From positions 2,962,220-3,026,219 of the forward strand of contig OX442435.1 in the NCBI GenBank assembly GCA_949361645.1: DNA of 64,000 nt, written 5' to 3'. Positions within the stretch are counted from its first letter, which is position 1, and every line of letters starts with the position of its first letter. Shown here piece by piece: positions 32,563 to 43,585 of the stretch. The translations under genes and the position numbers were made by a program. The notes beneath the pieces were generated by a model that saw only the letters and a program-made list of their open reading frames with translations, searched no databases and was not told the DNA's origin. Origin of the DNA: Spongilla lacustris. Lineage: Eukaryota; Porifera; Demospongiae; Spongillida; Spongillidae.

Positions 32563-34703
32563 ATGGAGGAAACCTTTTCACACACTATCTGTGGTGCGTG
32601 CTCCAAGTCCTACAATGATCCTAGAATTCTACCATGTTTGCACTCCTTCTGTCAACATAGAGAAAAGTGGTTCCCAACAAGTGTTTTAATGTTCCACCTG
32701 TGAATGAAGCATGAGCATCCCAGTGGGAGGGGCCATTGCTATCTCTCAAAACCTCCATCTTGGATTTGAAGTAGAGGTAGCTGGGTACATGTCCAAGATT
32801 GTCAGCAACAGTGAGATGTGTTGTGATGAATGTATAGATGGACACAATGGGCCTGCAGTGGTGTTCTGTTGTACGTGTTGTCAGTTCCTATGCAAGCTCT
32901 GTCATGACCACCACAGAAGTAGTAGGAAACTGTCCAAACACAATATGGTTGGACTGGACCAAGAGGGAGCCAAACAACTGCAGGCCACCATGAAGTCAAG
33001 AGAGTATTACTGCTCTCAGCCTAACCATGAGGACAATAAGCTGAACTTTTATTGTGTTAGCTGTAACATGCTGGTGTGTCTTCACTGCACCACAGCTGCC
33101 CACTAGGAACATGATGTGACTGAACTGTCCACTGCTGCAGAGGCTCATCAAGGCGACATGAGAGGGAAACTCCAATGTGTACAAGAAACATTGCCTGTGG
33201 AGCCATCAGTTGATGCCAATGAGAAGACCATGAAACAAGTGGAGACCTCCAAACAAGAAGCTGAATGGGCCATCAAACAGGCATTTGAACAGCTACATAT
33301 AATACTTGAGGAAAGGAAGAAGGCACTGTTGTCAGCAGAGCTGGAAAGCATTGCACTCACCCAAACAACATCCCGTACCCTTCAGAAGGAGCAGCTTGAG
33401 AAGATCCAACAGGACATCAGTCACTACGAAGAGATGACCTCCCAATTCCTCCAGATCTGTACTGACCATAAGGTGGTAGCTATGGGAGAACTTATACTTA
33501 CTTAACTGAAGGCCACCCTTACAAAGGTTCAGATTGTCTCCTCTGCAGCAAGCCACTATGGTCTCGTATCTGCATGTACAAACACATTCTCTTCTACAGG
33601 AAGTATCAAGATATGGATATGTATATGACCAATCTCTAGTTCCATGTAAAAGCATAATCACACTTCCATCTGTGAGCAGAAAAAACACAAAGTGTTTGAC
33701 GAAATTGGACACAAGGGTGTTGAATGGAGAGAGGTACCCATATGGTGGTGTACAGGTTGAGGCTGAGTTGAGGTCCAAGGCCATAATGGAGCGGTTGTGT
33801 ATGGAGAGGTGGAGGGTCACAGTGATGGTACTTACACCATCACCCTCACCCCTCAAACTGCTGGTCCTCACCAGCTGCATGGTCATCACAATGGGTGGTC
33901 AACATGTCCAGAACAGTCCTCATGACCTTGATGTGAGATTTAAATATGACTACCTCACCTTATGTAAAGCCCAAGAAATCAAGTGTAGGCATCCATCTTA
34001 ATTGTGTTGCTATCCATGACAACGGAGACATCTATATGTTAACTGCATTGATGTGTGTGACCAAACAGTTCAACTGAAGAAAACAATAGGTAGAAGCGGA
34101 AATGGCAATGGTCAGTTCTGAAGTGCATTGTATGTTGCTGACTATGGCAACCATTGTTTACAGAAGTTGACGTCAAATGAAGAGTTCCTTCACCAGTTTA
34201 GTCAGAAGGGATCAGATCAGGGACAGTTTGATGGCTCCAGTGCAGTCATTGTTGACTCAAACAACAGACTGATTTTGCAGACACCAACAACCATAGGATA
34301 CAATGAAGATGGTGCTTGGTTATTGACCATAGATGGTAAGGATCCTAACCATACTTTTTATTCTCCACATGATCTTGCCTTAGACCCTCAAGGAAACATT
34401 CATGCTGCAGCCTATTGTTCAAACCAAATCAAAGTCTTCACCAAGGAAGGTGTCTATGTCAGAATGTATTCTGCAAAAGGTTCCATCAGTGGAATAGCCA
34501 TTGATGATGAAGGTTACAGCATTGTCTGTTATGATGGTGGTCACTCTATATATGATCCCCAAGAAAAGACCATTAAAGCAATAACAGTGGAGAAATTGTT
34601 TTGCTCTGGTGGCATTGCTGCATTAGATTCAAGAGATGGTAGAGTGTATGTTGCTGGCTCTTGTATTCTTACTGTATTGAAGTGTAGTAGTGATGTATGG
34701 TAG
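32563..34703 (+). pseudogene. TRIM-NHL gene (RING, B-boxes, coiled coil, filamin, NHL), broken copy 2
   Basis: Paralogue of 10881-12091 that retains the 3' half. The ATG at 32563 starts the same RING, but 16 bases are lost after HSFCQ, and a TAA follows, destroying the second zinc site. From 32711 the reading is one frame through both B-boxes, interrupted by TAG at 33104-33106 where copy 1 has AAG, then through the coiled coil to a TAA at 33503-33505 where copy 1 has GAA. 33700-33960 encodes a filamin-type Ig domain (GGVQVEAEL, GTYTITLTPQTAGPHQL, INGQHVQNSPHDLDV) spread over frames. 34000-34703 holds NHL repeats (LYVADYGNHCLQKL, GQFDGSSAVIVDSNNRL, SPHDLALDPQGNIHAAAY). This is the layout of TRIM2/3/71-type proteins, RNA-binding or ubiquitin-ligase regulators. 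Both copies are broken, but at different places. Confidence 0.85.
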
Positions 34704-36830
34704 CCTGTAAATGTAGTCTAGCCTGTCTAGGTGCTCTGCATGTGTACATGTGCATTTTCTGGCACACACACATGGATGAACATTGCATTGATTAAAGTCA
34801 TATCTAATAGTACTGTGTCACCATGCATGATTTTATGGTATTCTCATGATCAAAAGAAGTACTGCATGATTCAAGTAGTATTGTCGAAGCAATCTTGCTA
34901 TGATCAGTGAAGATAGTCCATGCAGGGTATTATCTTCCACAAAGGGGTTTGTTCATCTGTATGTTAAAATATAATGAGTAGTGATAAGGTTGTTGTACAC
35001 TGAATTGGCAAGTCTCCAAAAGGATATAAACAGGTGCATGAGGCGATGTACATGTACAATACTATGAAAGCTCAAACTAAGTCCAATCTTATCATGTAAG
35101 ATTTGTAGTTAAGTGAGGGACATAAAATTGCAAATGATTCAGCCCAATTTTGTTTTAACCCTCTGTATACATTTATTATTGTACAACTAAAAGTATTACT
35201 ACCTACATTTTTGATACATATGTTTCAGTTCATGTTTCTGACAATGTAGACACAATTTTTTTTTCTATAGTTAGGACAAAAATCTTTACTAGGAGCATGT
35301 AGATATACTGTTTACCTGTCATACATTACATTACACCGAGAAATGAAAACTATTAAAACAAAATGTGTAAAGCCTCCTTGCACTTAATGTAAATGGAGCA
35401 CAATTAAATTCAAGCTGGCTAAAACTGTTTTAAATTATAGTATTTATACTGTAAAGAATTTTAAGTACATACACATTTTGATTCACCGAATTATAATTGA
35501 CTACATCAAATGGACTTAATAAAAACTTGTTAGCTTTACATATATGTATATTGTTTATTTTATGCGATATGTGAGCCTTTACAGACCAGATTGTTGCTTG
35601 TAAAACTAAAATGACTTCAGTTCAAGATTTCAGCAATGTTTTGTACTCTGATAGGAGTCACCTAAAATTAATGTGAAGTGCGCCATAGAGCTGGTGCGCA
35701 ATTATAGAAGCATACTTAGCAGGCCAAGGTGCTGCATGGGAAACTCTATATACCTACATACTCAATATAATGTGGAGTGTTAAGATAAGGGGAGTGATTC
35801 CCCCCCCTCCCCCGGGATTGAGTTAACGTGACACTCTATTATTAACCGTGCATTACATGATGAAAATGAAAATTTGGAAGTCGGTACTACAAAAATGTGC
35901 TGTTTTCGATATGAAACAAAAAAAAAGTCGTAATCTGCATCAGTCTAATTAAAATTGTCTTAGCACGCCCTACATTACATGAAAGCGTAGGCCCCTCCCT
36001 AAACACCTAACCGTACGGCCGTATGTGTAATAAGCCTACAACAAAGCGTATATTTTACAAATTCGCATAGACGACTATCCGTGCGCGCTACCGTTTAATA
36101 AAAGAAGCTGCTGCCTGTGATGACGTGAACTTTGCAAGGTGAGCGGACGGCCTAACGGATCGATCAAGTGTGCATGCAAGCCAACAGAATGGCCGACTGT
36201 GTCTACCGATGCAGGCACGTGCGTGGGGGCGATGTATATGATAGGATTCTATTTGCACCCCTAAAACAAAATCCTAGCTATGGGCTTGACGCTGTCACGG
36301 TCAATACTAAAACACTACACATGTAGGCCTATAATGTGTGCAGATGTGCTATATATATGGTAATACAAACTCACTGTGCGTACAAATATCATGCAGGGAA
36401 ATCAATATAAAAGTGCACACCTTGGATAAAGGAGCTGTTAAAAAGGAACAAACGGACTTTATGGTAAAAATAGACAGAGTTCCCATATCATGGGTCAAGA
36501 CAGTTGTATATTTAATACGATTACCAAACAAAACATATTGATTTGCTGCTCAAGAATACACAAAAACATGGAACAATTCATTTAAATTCAAAGTTGCTAT
36601 TTTTTCCTCAATTGTTTTCTCAATTGCTGTATTTTCATTGTCTATGCTGGCCGACGTTTCAGGCCAGACCCCGGCCTGAAAGGTCGGGACACACCCCTTA
36701 GATGCATGTAATTAGATTGATTATTATGGCAAACGGATTGCTTAATTGCGACGTTGCGGGTACCTTACAAGCTCATTTGCATAAAAACACTAGAGACTAG
36801 ACACAAGCTAAGCTTAAGGGTACCTCTTTG
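34704..36830. other. gene-free AT-rich stretch
   Basis: No exon recognised on either strand. A GGCCAGACCCCGGCC hairpin lies near 36660-36690. The short frames here have no motif. Confidence 0.55.
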
Positions 36831-37200
36831 GGTGCCAAATGCATATTAATTTTATATGTATGAGTTCCAATGACACAGATGCATGGTTCTTGTATAGATT
36901 AAAGAGAAGTATGCTACATAAACTAATTATATACATGTTCAATGTATACGTACATGGTTATAAAGAAGTAGTACAACTCTTAAAATTCATGCAACAGTAC
37001 ATAAACTGTTACCGGTGCATCCCTCAGCTAGCTGTGCACATTTTGGTGTGGGAGAAACTAACGTACGTCGTAAGTAGTAACATGCATATATTGCAGTTTT
37101 GTGGAGTACATATGCTAACATACTGTACTCAATATATGTACATGTACATAATTACATTAGGCATGCATCTAATAATACACATGTGACGCCCAAAGAGGTA
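36831..37200. mobile_element. 370-bp MITE with CCTCTTTGGG termini
   Basis: The left end CCTCTTTGGGTGCCAAATG and right end (complement CCTCTTTGGGCGTCACATG) are inverted repeats flanked by TA on both sides, as for Tc1/mariner-type insertions. No coding capacity seen. Confidence 0.7.
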
Positions 37201-37425
37201 TATAGAGTGGAGCTGCATGCAGCGGGCATATAGTGATGGGTGGATACTTATCGGCACCGCCCCGGGAAGGCCTTCCCATCCAGTGATGCCGCGGTCGGCT
37301 ATTATCGATCCGGTCACATTCACGGCTAACTGTACCGGATCGTCCCGGTCACATTCACGGATGAACACTGACCATACATAGGCGGTGGAAGGTGAATAAA
37401 CCTGGGGGGGCGGAAAAGTAAAACT

Positions 37426-37694
37426 GGGGGGGGGGGGGGGGTTCGGCCAAATACGAACGGGGGGGGGGGGGGGGGGGGGGGTCCCCACATTCACTACTGG
37501 ATGGCTCTTTTACTACGGCGTTTCCACCCGGCACTCTCGTCTACTTGCGGCCGAGGCACCTCCCTCTCGCCAGCAAGGGGGTGTGGAGGAGCGCTGTAAG
37601 CTCCCTAATCGGGGTCTGGGGCGGAGCCCCAGAAGCTTTCACACTTTACGCTTCAAATCCCGGGGGGGGGGGGGGGCTGAATGATACTTCCACC

Positions 37695-37739
<45 letters not shown>
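37426..37739. repeat. cluster of poly(G) and poly(C) tracts
   Basis: 16 G at 37426-37441, 23 G at 37459-37481, 15 G at 37662-37676, and 44 C at 37696-37739, the longest homopolymer in the window. Between them, 37606-37644 carries GGGTCTGGGGCGGAGCCCC, a palindromic word that also occurs reversed at 42140-42168, probably a transposon subterminal repeat. Confidence 0.8.
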
Positions 37740-38161
37740 TATGGCAAAAGTGGGGGGGGGGCAAAAGCCCCCTAGCCCCCCCGTCTCCGCCGCCTATGCC
37801 ATATGATAGCAATACGGTCACGTTGGCAGTTTGGTTGGTGGCCGCCTGGATTCAAGACGGTTCTGGTCGATATCCGGTCGGAATTTAAGAAATAACCAGA
37901 GCAATTATACATTATCAGGGTTGCCGAAGGCCAATTCGGCCTGACAGGCAGGTCGGAACCTGACCTGACAGGCTGAGATCTACCCACAAGCGGGTGAAGG
38001 GGGGAGTAGATTGTCACACCATGCATGCGCCAACAATTGTAATTTATATGGTGTTTTCATGCTCGTCCTTTGTTAACTCTACTGATGTGTGTTGACTGCA
38101 GAGGTGTCAATGGTTTGGATCCTTCATCATAGTAGAGCTTTCATTTCTGTTGTTCCTGTTG

Positions 38162-38361
38162 NNNNNNNNNNNNNNNNNNNNNNNNNNNNNNNNNNNNNNN
38201 NNNNNNNNNNNNNNNNNNNNNNNNNNNNNNNNNNNNNNNNNNNNNNNNNNNNNNNNNNNNNNNNNNNNNNNNNNNNNNNNNNNNNNNNNNNNNNNNNNNN
38301 NNNNNNNNNNNNNNNNNNNNNNNNNNNNNNNNNNNNNNNNNNNNNNNNNNNNNNNNNNNNN
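38162..38361. other. assembly gap (200 N)
   Basis: Second fixed-size gap. It lies just 3' of exon 4 of the minus-strand Rab gene, so the missing Rab 3' exons may be lost in it or misassembled around it. Confidence 0.95.
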
Positions 38362-38490
38362 TATGCGTCCAACTTTGGTCAATCTTGATGTGGATTGACC
38401 CCCTCCCTCTCCTCCCTCTCCTCCCTCCTCAATACTAGTTACGAATGATTACATCAAATAAGATAAACTGGTCCCCAGGCTGTACCTCAC

Positions 38491-41400
38491 CTTCCCAATC
38501 ATCTCAAACCAGTACGGTAAGTTGTCAAACGACTTCTGACTGGCGATGTCATACACCAATATAATCCCCTAGAAGGAAAAGGTGACATATCACAGGCTGG
38601 AAGGGGGAGGGGGGGGGGGGGGTCAACGCAACAATCAGTTAATAAAATATTTTGAATTGCATGTAGAATTAACTAAAGTGTAAGTACATGTAAATGTATT
38701 GGACTAAACCCTCCAGTCAGCATTATGGCCATGACCACACCCTCCAGTCAGCATTATGGCCATGACCACACCCTCCAGTCAGCATTATGGCCATGACCAC
38801 ACCCTCCAGTCAGCACACCATGTATGGCCATGACCACACCCTCCAGTCAGCACACCATGTATGGCCATGCATGTGGATTCACCTTATCTGGCAGTTCTGC
38901 TCTGGCCTACACTGGCGTACTAATTTTTTTCAATGTAGTCTCGAATGCCTATGGGGACCCATGTGGCCCCCTAGTACTTCAGGGACCCATGTGGCCCCTA
39001 GTACTTCAGGGACCCATGTGACCCCCTAGTACTTCAGGGACCCATGTGGCCCCCTAGTACTTCAGGGATCCATGTGGCCCCCTAGTACTTCAGGGACCCA
39101 TGTGGCCCCCTAGTACTTCAGGGACCCATGTGGTCCCCTAGTACTTCACAGATCACCTCTGGCTGGCAGGGGTGCAATGGGATGTGAGTAAGAGCCTATC
39201 ATGTGATCACCTCTGTCATGCCAGGTGGGACTATAAGCATGGAGGGTCCCATGGAGGTTCCCATGGAGGGTCCCATGCAGTATGTGTTGTGCTGGTCATT
39301 CTGTTAATTATACTACTTGGGCGTAGCCCAACCTTAATCTGTGTTTTGGCAGAAGGTCGGGTATCAAGCCTATACCTGGATTTGTGTCCATCTGTGGGCT
39401 ATATGTGATAATAGCCCACATATGTGATAATAGCCCATACTCACTATCAGCACAAAGTCCAGCTACACATGTATAGGCCTGACCTTCCACCAAAACGCGA
39501 AGGTCATACTATGCCCAATTATAAATATACTGCATGGGGTTGTATCAGTTTACACATTATTGCAGTCCTAGGCATGCGGTCAAAACAATTAATTTCGCAG
39601 GCATAATTTCCCTGTTATGATACATGTACAAATGTATCTGTTCTTATATCATTCGAATTTGAGCTTTCCAATCAGCTTCATGCATATTTAAAAACATCGC
39701 TGCCAATGACCTGTCACATACATGTATTGATTTATAAATGGTCTTCCTTTGTGTTGTGCCATTCGCAGCATGCAGTTATGTTTTGGGTCTCTGCCCCCTT
39801 TGTGAGAGCAATGATGAAATTGTTACACGTCACATGACTGGCCATATATCCATCACATGACTGGCCACATATCCATCACATGACTGGCCACATATCCATC
39901 ACATGACTAACCTTGGCACCCCTCATGTAATGATATCTACTAACCTTGGAACCCCTCATGTAATGATCTACCTACTAACCTTGGTACCCCTCATGTAATG
40001 ATCTACCTACTAACCTTGGCACCCCTCATGTAATGATATCTACTAACCTTGGCACCCCTCATGTAATGATACCTACTAACCTTGGCACCCCTCATGTAAT
40101 GATACCTACTAACCTTGGCACCCCTCATGTAATGATATCTACTAATCTTGGCACCCCTCATGTAATGATATCTACTAACCTTGGAACCCCTCATGTAATG
40201 ATATCTACTAACCTTGGAACCCCTCATGTACTAACCTTGGCACCCCTAAAGTATGCTATAGTGATCTCCCGAAACCTCTCCTGACCAGCAGTGTCCCTTA
40301 TGTGAGGTGGGAGAGAAAGAGGTGATGGCAGAGGTGGGTACATCAGGGGCAGAGGTGGGTACAGCAGGGGGCAGAGGTGGGTACAGGATGGGCAGAGGTG
40401 GGTACAGCAGAGGCAGAGGTGGGTACAGCAGGGGCAGAGGTGGGTACAGCAGGGGCAGAGGTGGGTACAGCAGGGGCAGAGGTGGGTACAGGAGGGGCAG
40501 AGGTGGGTACAGCATGGGACAGATCCTGTATAGAGACAAAGCTAACCTCCCTCAAAAAGATAAAACCCAATAACAGGCATGTAGGGAGGATTCTAGAATG
40601 AGGGACTGGCTGAGTTTTGGGGAGGCAAGCTAGGTGGAAGGGGGTGTGCTGTAATTAAAGTCCTAAAACCCATTGAAAGCCATCAATTACTACAATCACT
40701 GCATCTCTTTTCAAAACCATTATGTGATGTTGCAATGAAATTAACATTAAATAGTAGGTGTGGCTATAATCCTTCCAGGGAAATCAAATCCCCTATGCAA
40801 TATGACTCTTAGAAGATTGCCTGTTACATGTAATGGCTTCATTGTTAAAACCACACTAATAATCAATCATGAGTTTAGGGCCAAAGGACAACCCCCCCCC
40901 CGCCAATCTGCCCATGTATATAAGGTAGCCATCATGGAGGAGAGGGAAGGTGGTGGTGGGGTGGGAGGAGAGGGAAGGTGGGGTGGGAGGAGAGGGAAGG
41001 TGGGGTGGGAGGAGAGGGAAGGTGGGGTGGGAGGAGAGGGAAGGTGGGGTGGGAGGAGAGGGAAGGTGGGGTGGGAGGAGAGGGAAGGTGGGGTGGGAGG
41101 AGAGGGAAGGTGGGGTGGGAGGAGAGGGAAGCTGGTGTGGGAGGAGTAGGAAGGTGGTGTGGGAGGAACATGGAGAATCTAATTCCTCCTCCCCTCTCCC
41201 TACGACTCACCATATCTGTAATTTAATTTTCTTCCCTTGTAGCTCAATGTTCTTTATCCTGAAATCGACTCCTATTATAAAATTACATGCAATAATTATA
41301 AAACACAACCTTTCCATCACATGGTCACTTTCACCACATACCCTACATGGTTATTGGTACCACTCCCCCTCCCAAATGACCATCCGCCATCACCTACATG

Positions 41401-42394
41401 TATTTGCATACCATGTCAACACATAAACACTCACCCATTCCTTATCATCCACCAGCCACCCAATGACAATGTTTAGGAGGGAGCTTTTTTTTTCCTGTCT
41501 AATTCAACCAACAGGAAAAATATACGGTACTACTAAGTAGGCTGTCATATATGTGTGGTGAGCGATGCTTGCAATAGGTTACCAGTGGCGTAGGAACTGT
41601 AGCGGCCGTAGCAGCCATGGCCGCTACACTTTTCTGTGGATCTTTTTTTTTTTTTTTTCCCATTATGATTGCCACTTAGTATAACAGCTCATGTTACTAT
41701 CAAACTATGCATACAACAGCCGCTCGAGTGTCCGGGGTATATCTTATACAAGGAAGAGCATACATTTTTTGCGATCGAACAGGAACTAGCTTCGTGCTAG
41801 CTTGGATCGTGTTTTGCAGCTGCCAGTTGCGATGAGCGAATTCTGTTCAGGCTCAGCTACCGAAATTACAGCATCAGAGAGCTTACCTGCCACTATTCCT
41901 CACTTACTACGAGCATTTTTTTTTCGGCACCATCTTATACAGATCGATCAGCTCAGTTTGATTGAAATAGTCGCAGAAAAGCTAATTTTTAGAACATTTC
42001 GGTAAACCCATTGAAATATAGCACTTTGATCACATAATTGCATTCTTTCATAAAAGATTCAAGTCTACAGTGTATAGCTGCTGATGAAAAGTGATCAAAT
42101 TCGTATGGCTTTTGAACATAAAATTGCACAAACAGCAAAGCTTCTGGGGCTCCGCCCCAGACCCCAATGGGGGACTAGCTGGGCGGGAGGGGGCATGGCC
42201 CCCTCCCGCACCGACCCCCTCTGTGCCCCTCCCATTTTCTATTACGTAACCTAAGCCGCTACACTTTATATGTCCTTCCTACGCCTCTGGTTACCCATAG
42301 ATATCATCTATATGGGTTACCTTAGGTAAACATACACACACACACACGCACACACACACATGCACACAAGCGCACGCACACACACACACAAGCG

Positions 42395-42462
<68 letters not shown>

Positions 42463-42769
42463 TACACACACATGTACACACACACTAGTTTGATGTAGCC
42501 ACACACATCATGGTTATGTGCAAAACTGCTCGATCGTTACCAAGGTCGTGGAGGACCATGTCCCCGCACGTTGTGGAGTGGTCTGTCACCAGCTGGATCG
42601 AGGTCCTATTCAATTGCACATACAATATGCCGGTATGCGTGCTTTTACCTATGGTTGAGATAAAAGGTGTAGTGAAGGCGTCCTCAGTGTAGCGAATCAA
42701 TATCTGCGTCTTTCCTATTCCCCTGTCACCAACGAGTAAAAATTTGAGCACAAGGTCAGCAGCAGCCAT
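38491..42769 (-). CDS. Rab8/Rab10-like small GTPase, exons 1-4 (3' end not found)
   Basis: A membrane-traffic GTPase, read through four exons on the minus strand with consensus GT-AG borders and matching phases. Exon 1, 42769-42649, gives [21 protein letters not shown] and ends in FISTI; it holds the P-loop GDRGIGKT and ends in phase 1. Exon 2, 41271-41211 (61 nt), completes G and encodes [20 protein letters not shown]. Exon 3, 40296-40236 (61 nt), encodes [20 protein letters not shown] with the switch II DTAGQE. Exon 4, 38568-38491, encodes [14 protein letters not shown] through MIGK and is followed by GTGAGG. The order and spacing match Rab proteins with no gap. The NKxD and SAK exons and the prenylated C-terminus were not found; they may lie in or beyond the N gap. 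Introns 1-3 are crowded with transposons and minisatellites, yet all splice sites look intact. Rab8/10 affinity is inferred from the EDAF...FISTIG and KIKLQIW segments. Confidence 0.88.
38700..38875. repeat. 31-bp minisatellite (Rab intron 3)
   Basis: About five units with the word CTCCAGTCAGCATTATGGCC at 31-bp spacing. The last units are variant, with CACACCATGTATGGCC. Confidence 0.85.
38950..39150. repeat. 28-bp minisatellite (Rab intron 3)
   Basis: About seven units of GGGACCCATGTGGCCCCCTA followed by GTACTTCA, spaced 28 bp. Confidence 0.9.
39312..39525. mobile_element. family-C MITE in Rab intron 3
   Basis: Left TTGGGCGTAGCCCAACC...GGCAGAAGGTCGGG and right CGCGAAGGTCATACTATGCCCAA are imperfect inverted repeats. 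The centre repeats ATATGTGATAATAGCCCA. Related to the solo end at 2218-2297. Confidence 0.65.
39831..39904. repeat. 23-bp minisatellite (Rab intron 3)
   Basis: Three full units of CACATGACTGGCCACATATC plus CAT, running straight into the 33-bp splice-donor array. Confidence 0.85.
39905..40244 (-). repeat. 33-bp minisatellite carrying the Rab exon 3 splice donor
   Basis: About ten units. On the minus strand each reads GGGGTGCCAAG then GTTAGTAGATATCATTACATGA, mostly at 33-bp spacing. The first unit overlaps the real end of exon 3 (GGT GCC AAG, then GTTAGT), so each unit repeats the last codons of the exon and its 5' splice site. Variants include GTTCC for GTGCC and one ATTAGT that would kill the donor. 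The first spacer is 10 bp shorter than the rest. Confidence 0.9.
40325..40520. repeat. 21-bp minisatellite (Rab intron 2, next to exon 3 acceptor)
   Basis: About nine units of GCAGAGGTGGGTACAGCAGG plus G. It begins about 30 bp upstream (in gene orientation) of the exon 3 acceptor, where its minus strand is pyrimidine-rich. Confidence 0.9.
40930..41172. repeat. 22-bp purine-rich minisatellite (Rab intron 2)
   Basis: About ten units of GGGAAGGTGGGGTGGGAGGA plus GA on the plus strand. It starts about 40 bp past the exon 2 donor. Almost pure purine on one strand. Confidence 0.9.
41584..42288. mobile_element. 705-bp inverted-repeat transposon in Rab intron 1, 7-bp duplication
   Basis: Ends AGTGGCGTAGGAACTG and, complemented, AGAGGCGTAGGAAGGAC, each followed inside by a GTAGCGGC word. 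Flanked by GGTTACC at 41577-41583 and 42289-42295. The ends resemble hAT-like CAG-GGCGTAGG termini (hAT normally duplicates 8 bp). Inside is a GGGGCTCCGCCCCAGACCCC word shared with 37606-37644. No transposase seen. Confidence 0.75.
42333..42484. repeat. (CA)n microsatellite in Rab intron 1
   Basis: About 150 bp of CA with occasional GC or TA steps, ending 165 bp past the exon 1 donor in gene orientation. Confidence 0.95.
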
Positions 42770-42909
42770 GTATTTAATAGGTATAATACACAGCCAAAAA
42801 CTTTGAACTGTTACGGGTCTGAATCATACCTGATACGGAATGACATCATATCTGACTCAAATATGATAACATAGTATGTTACATATATGATCAGCAGTGA
42901 TTTGGTACG

Positions 42910-43585
42910 GAATGATACATCATTATGTATGGGGGGGTGATCACTATGGGGGGTGATCACTATGGGGGGGTGATCACTGCCATAATTCGACACGCGCTCG
43001 CTTTTCGTATTCGGGTCGCGCCATCTCGTATTCGGGTCGCGCCATCTCGTATTCGGGTCGCGCCATCTCGTATTCGGGTCGTGCCGTCTCGTATTCGGGT
43101 CGTGCCATCTCGTATTCGGGTCGTGCCGTCTCGTATTTGGGTGGTGCCATTTCGTATTTGGGTGGTGCCATCTCGTTACAGCTCCGTAACAGTACGTTAG
43201 GTACGAACGTTCTGTTACAGCTCCGTTACAGACATGATACCTCTTAGCCGTTTATTTGTGATTGCATAATACTATTGCCATCGTTCCGTACCAGGCTATG
43301 GTTTGGATCCAGGGAATTTGTTTTACTTAATTGTATATAATCAGCCATGCTTATGAGCGCCGGCTGTACGCTCAGCTTCCTCTCCTCTCTGTGCATTCGA
43401 TAGTACGTAAGAACGGTACGTTCTGACCATAGTACATACTGACACATGCGTAGGGTACTGTCGTTAAGCTCATGCACCAATGAGAACCCGAGAGTGACGT
43501 GTCCTTTGGACCTCTGCTCACTTTGCATCGATCTTCTAATTTAACAATAAGACCGGTACCATGCAGATCATGTATATAACCAGAC
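42910..43585. mobile_element. foldback-related element with 21-bp minisatellite, copy A
   Basis: Starts with GATCACTATGGGGGG repeats and CATAATTCGACACGCGCTCG, then about nine units of a 21-bp repeat (TCGTATTCGGGTCGCGCCAT plus C) at 42998-43175, then a body with CAGCTCCGTAACAGTACGTT, AGCCGTTTAT, TTCCGTACCAGGCTA and TTTGGATCCAGGGAATTTG. The body and array occur in reverse at 63385-63790. It lies just 5' of the Rab start codon. Confidence 0.75.

Noticed and set aside
37772..38026. Arginine-rich minus-strand frame as Rab 3' exon
   Set aside because: It lacks NKxD, SAK or a C-terminal cysteine motif and ends in the poly-G/C cluster.
38945..40244. CRISPR-like arrays
   Set aside because: Units are head-to-tail without unique spacers, inside introns of a eukaryotic gene; these are minisatellites.
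39905..41426. Repeat proteins [18 protein letters not shown], and [13 protein letters not shown]
   Set aside because: They are in-frame readings of Rab intron minisatellites; their existence follows from the unit lengths.
42974..43200. RIRVAPS / PEYEMAR repeat proteins
   Set aside because: Both strands of the 21-bp array are open because the unit is a multiple of three; the array belongs to a foldback element.
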